Positions 61,743 to 64,000 of a stretch of 64,000 nucleotides of DNA are shown in pieces. A program made the position numbers and the translations under genes. Position 1 is the stretch's first letter. Each line of letters starts with the position of its first letter. Location: contig NC_134546.1 of the NCBI RefSeq assembly GCF_050624435.1, positions 14,655,001-14,719,000 on the forward strand. The letters are read 5' to 3'. Origin of the DNA: Tenrec ecaudatus (lineage: Eukaryota > Chordata > Mammalia > Afrosoricida > Tenrecidae). The notes beneath the pieces are model-generated. The model was not told where the DNA came from and searched no databases. It was given only the letters and a program-made list of their open reading frames with translations.

Positions 61743-62818
61743 AAAAGAGATAGTGGCTGGGGTCTTAAAGGCTTGAAGGTAAACAAGCAGCCATCAAGGT
61801 CAGAAGCAACAAAGCCCACATGGAAGCAGCACACCAGCCTGTGTGATCACGAGGTGCTGAAGGGATCAGTTATCAGGCATCAAAGAAAGAACAATCATAT
61901 CATTGTGTGCTCACCTCCATGATACAACCGCTGAAGACAAGTAGGTGCATAAGCAAATGTGGCAAAGAAAGCGGATGGTGCCCAGATATCAAAAGATATA
62001 GCATCTGGAGTCTTAAAGGCTGGAGGGTAAACAAGCGGCCATCTAGCTCAGAAGCAACAAAGTCCACATGGACGAAGCACACCAGCCTGTGTGATCATGA
62101 GGTGTCGAAGGGATCAGGTATCAGGCATCATCAGAACAACAAATCTTACAACAGTAACTGAGGGGGGAAGAGTGCAGAGTGGAGACCCAAAACCCATTTG
62201 TAGGCCACTAGAGATCCCCTGGCAGAGGGGTCTCAGGGAGGAGACGAGCCAGCCAGAGTGCAATGTAGCAACAATAAAAAATACAACTTTCCTCTAGTTC
62301 CTAAATGCTTCCTCTCCCCCTCCCCCTCGCCCCTACCCGATCATAATCCAAATTCTCCCTTGCAAGTCTGGCTAGACCAGAGGATGAACACTGGTACAGA
62401 TAGGAACTGGAAACACAGGGAATCCAAGGAGGATGATCCCTTCAGGACCAGTGGTGAGAGTGGTGATACTGGGAGCATAGAGGGAGGGAGTGTTGGAAAG
62501 GGGAAAACAATTACAAGGATCTACATGTGACCTCCTCCCTGGGGGACGGACAAAAGAAAAGTGGGTGAAGAGAGACGTCGGACAGGGCAAGATATGACAA
62601 AATAATAATTAATAAATTATCAAGAGTTCATGAGGGAGGGGGGAACAGGAAGGGAGGGGGAAAAATGAGGACCTGATGCCAGGAGCTTAAGTGGAGAGCA
62701 AATTTTTTGAGAACGATGAGGGTAATGAATGTACAGATGTGCTTTACACAATTGATGTATGTATGGGTTGTGATAAGAGTTGTATGAGCCCCTAATAAAA
62801 CGATTTTAAAAAGAAAGA
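61743..62818 (+). mobile_element. L1-type 3' end, young copy with perfect target duplication
   Basis: A 1076 bp insertion flanked by AAGAAATGGAAGTTC at 61728-61742 and 62819-62833 (15 of 15). It ends AATAAAACGATTTT and an A-rich tail. The first 248 bp (61743-61990) is repeated in diverged form from 61991. It has no coding capacity. Confidence 0.85.
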
Positions 62819-62833
62819 AAGAAATGGAAGTTC

Positions 62834-63399
62834 TTGGTGTCAGCCTTTGGGACTCGGGACGCCTTTGCTCGCTTCCTGATTCCCTCATTACTCTCATGCT
62901 TTGCCCGGACACCCAGACACCGTGAGAATAGCCGGACACCCAGAAAGGACATTTCTTCTGCACAAACCCTTCTTCCCTCCCCCCTCCCCTTTGCTGGTGA
63001 CCTCTCATGCAGCAGACACGGACTGGATCTCTGCCCAGTGCTGCCCCAGGCACTGCAGAGGCAAACACGACGGAACAAAAGCCCGCTCGGGTTTTGAGAT
63101 CTCCTCAGACTTTGGGGTGGACGAGATGCAGCCGACTGTGAGGGGCACTTTACACCAGGAGTGTGACACGCTCAGCCCTCGCCAGCCCTCTGCCACCTGA
63201 GATTTCCAAGGCCTCTGAACCGAGAAGCCCGTGAGGGAACTTCAGCTGCCAAGAGCAAGCACCTTCGCCATGATGACATCGTGACTAGGGCTACCACGGG
63301 GTGCTCACTTTGTTTTCCCGAGTTCCCTGTGCTAATGGCCTCGCCTTCCTTGCAACACACTGCCCCGCTGGCTGCGTGGATGCCGCCTGCACACCAGAA
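62834..63399. other. GC-richer unique sequence
   Basis: Overlapping frames at 62834-63200 reflect GC content; no domain, start context or splice signal supports a gene. Confidence 0.4.
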
Positions 63400-63780
63400 A
63401 CGTGTAACATCAAACCTGGCCCCTCGCCAAATTTCTACAGGGTATTAGTAACAAACTGGTGAAGCTCATTAAAAAAAAGAGAGAGAAACCTATAACCATT
63501 AAAAGTCCATTAAGCAGCCTGTCATTTTGTAGAGCTAAATAGCCCACAGTAATCAAAAGCATATGAACCCCAGCTGGGATACCCAGTGAATTGTTTCGAT
63601 TTAGGGGAGAATTCATCAAGAAAGATTGTTCTTGGGATTGGGTTGATTTTTCTCCTTCAGTTCCTGGCCCCATGTTCCATTATAATTAAAGTGATTGATG
63701 CACCTCCCAGACAGAGGTGAGCAGTGACCACCAGAGCCCAAACATCTGTTCCTTCCGAGCAAACAGCTAATATGGAACTT
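63400..63780. promoter_or_regulatory. Putative conserved enhancer-like element
   Basis: Repeat-free and AT-rich, with many homeobox-type cores: CCATTAAAAG, CCATTAAGC, TAATTA at 63683-63688 and TGATTGATG at 63692-63700, the last resembling a PBX/HOX composite site. The texture is that of deeply conserved noncoding DNA. No evidence of activity can be read here. Confidence 0.4.
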
Positions 63781-64000
63781 CAGCCGAAAGGCACGTAACT
63801 CGAGGTTACCGCTCCACTGTCGATTAGGTATGGCACCGTCAACTCATTGCTATCCGGCTGAGTTCACGCGTGCGTGGCCTACGACGTTCCTCCTTCCAAC
63901 CTCAGAAGACCTTTGGTCCATGCCCAGATTGTGGTCAAGAATCAGAGAGTGAAGACCAGACTGGGGGCCAAGAAGAGCCAAGTCCGTAAAATGCAAATGA
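63781..64000. other. Unique sequence to the window edge
   Basis: Nothing recognised. Confidence 0.4.

Noticed and set aside
61743..62150. Segmental duplication or satellite
   Set aside because: The repeated unit belongs to the L1-type 3' region and is bounded by one retroposon's duplications.

Overview
This is a mammalian intergenic window with no intact protein-coding gene, no rRNA or tRNA gene and no prokaryotic architecture. By eye, at least half of it is transposable-element sequence. The repeats point to an afrotherian and most probably a tenrec (Echinops-like) genome. They include AfroSINE copies, an RTE-clade LINE whose tail resembles the AfroSINE tail, and four SPIN hAT transposons. 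SPIN elements are known from tenrec but, as far as I recall, not from elephant. The species call is an inference.

Layout. 0-1.7 kb: an RTE LINE split by a mariner (144-1476). 1.7-9 kb: SINE/MIR fragments, a (TATC)n tract, an RTE copy (5.3-6.3 kb), an L1 fragment and an ERVL-like LTR. 8.8-11.4 kb: a decayed ERVL-type internal region carrying a solo LTR and an L1-type 3' end. 12.8-13.5 kb: an AfroSINE split by a solo LTR. 13.7-20.3 kb: the 5' half of an RTE, then a stack of four L1-type 3' ends. The first of these is split by a full-length ATXN3 retrocopy (15188-17459), whose 3' UTR carries a SPIN element. 20.3-24 kb: mostly non-repetitive. 24-32.7 kb: SINEs, two SPINs, a 1.5 kb L1 fragment, an RBM3/CIRBP-like retropseudogene, a solo LTR and an MLT1-like LTR. 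33-34.7 kb: non-repetitive, with a conserved-looking block. 35-37.2 kb: an RTE with an inverted 5' segment, containing a SPIN and a solo LTR. 39-50.5 kb: SINEs, RTE copies, one solo LTR, L1-type 3' ends and a possible mariner fossil. 50.5-54 kb: a short palindromic MITE, a probable conserved noncoding block and an old hAT relic. 54-62.8 kb: two LTRs, three L1-type 3' ends, RTE and microsatellites. 63.4-63.8 kb: an AT-rich block that looks like a conserved enhancer.

What the parts say together. Target-site duplications (TSDs) readable in the sequence allow relative dating. L1-type 3' end, then ATXN3 retrocopy, then SPIN is one such series. AfroSINE, then ERVL-like LTR, and RTE, then LTR, SPIN or mariner are others. 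The only host-gene sequences are two dead retrocopies. If the window has host function, it is most likely regulatory, in the non-repetitive blocks near 21, 33, 51 and 63.5 kb. I found no evidence of an undescribed biological system.
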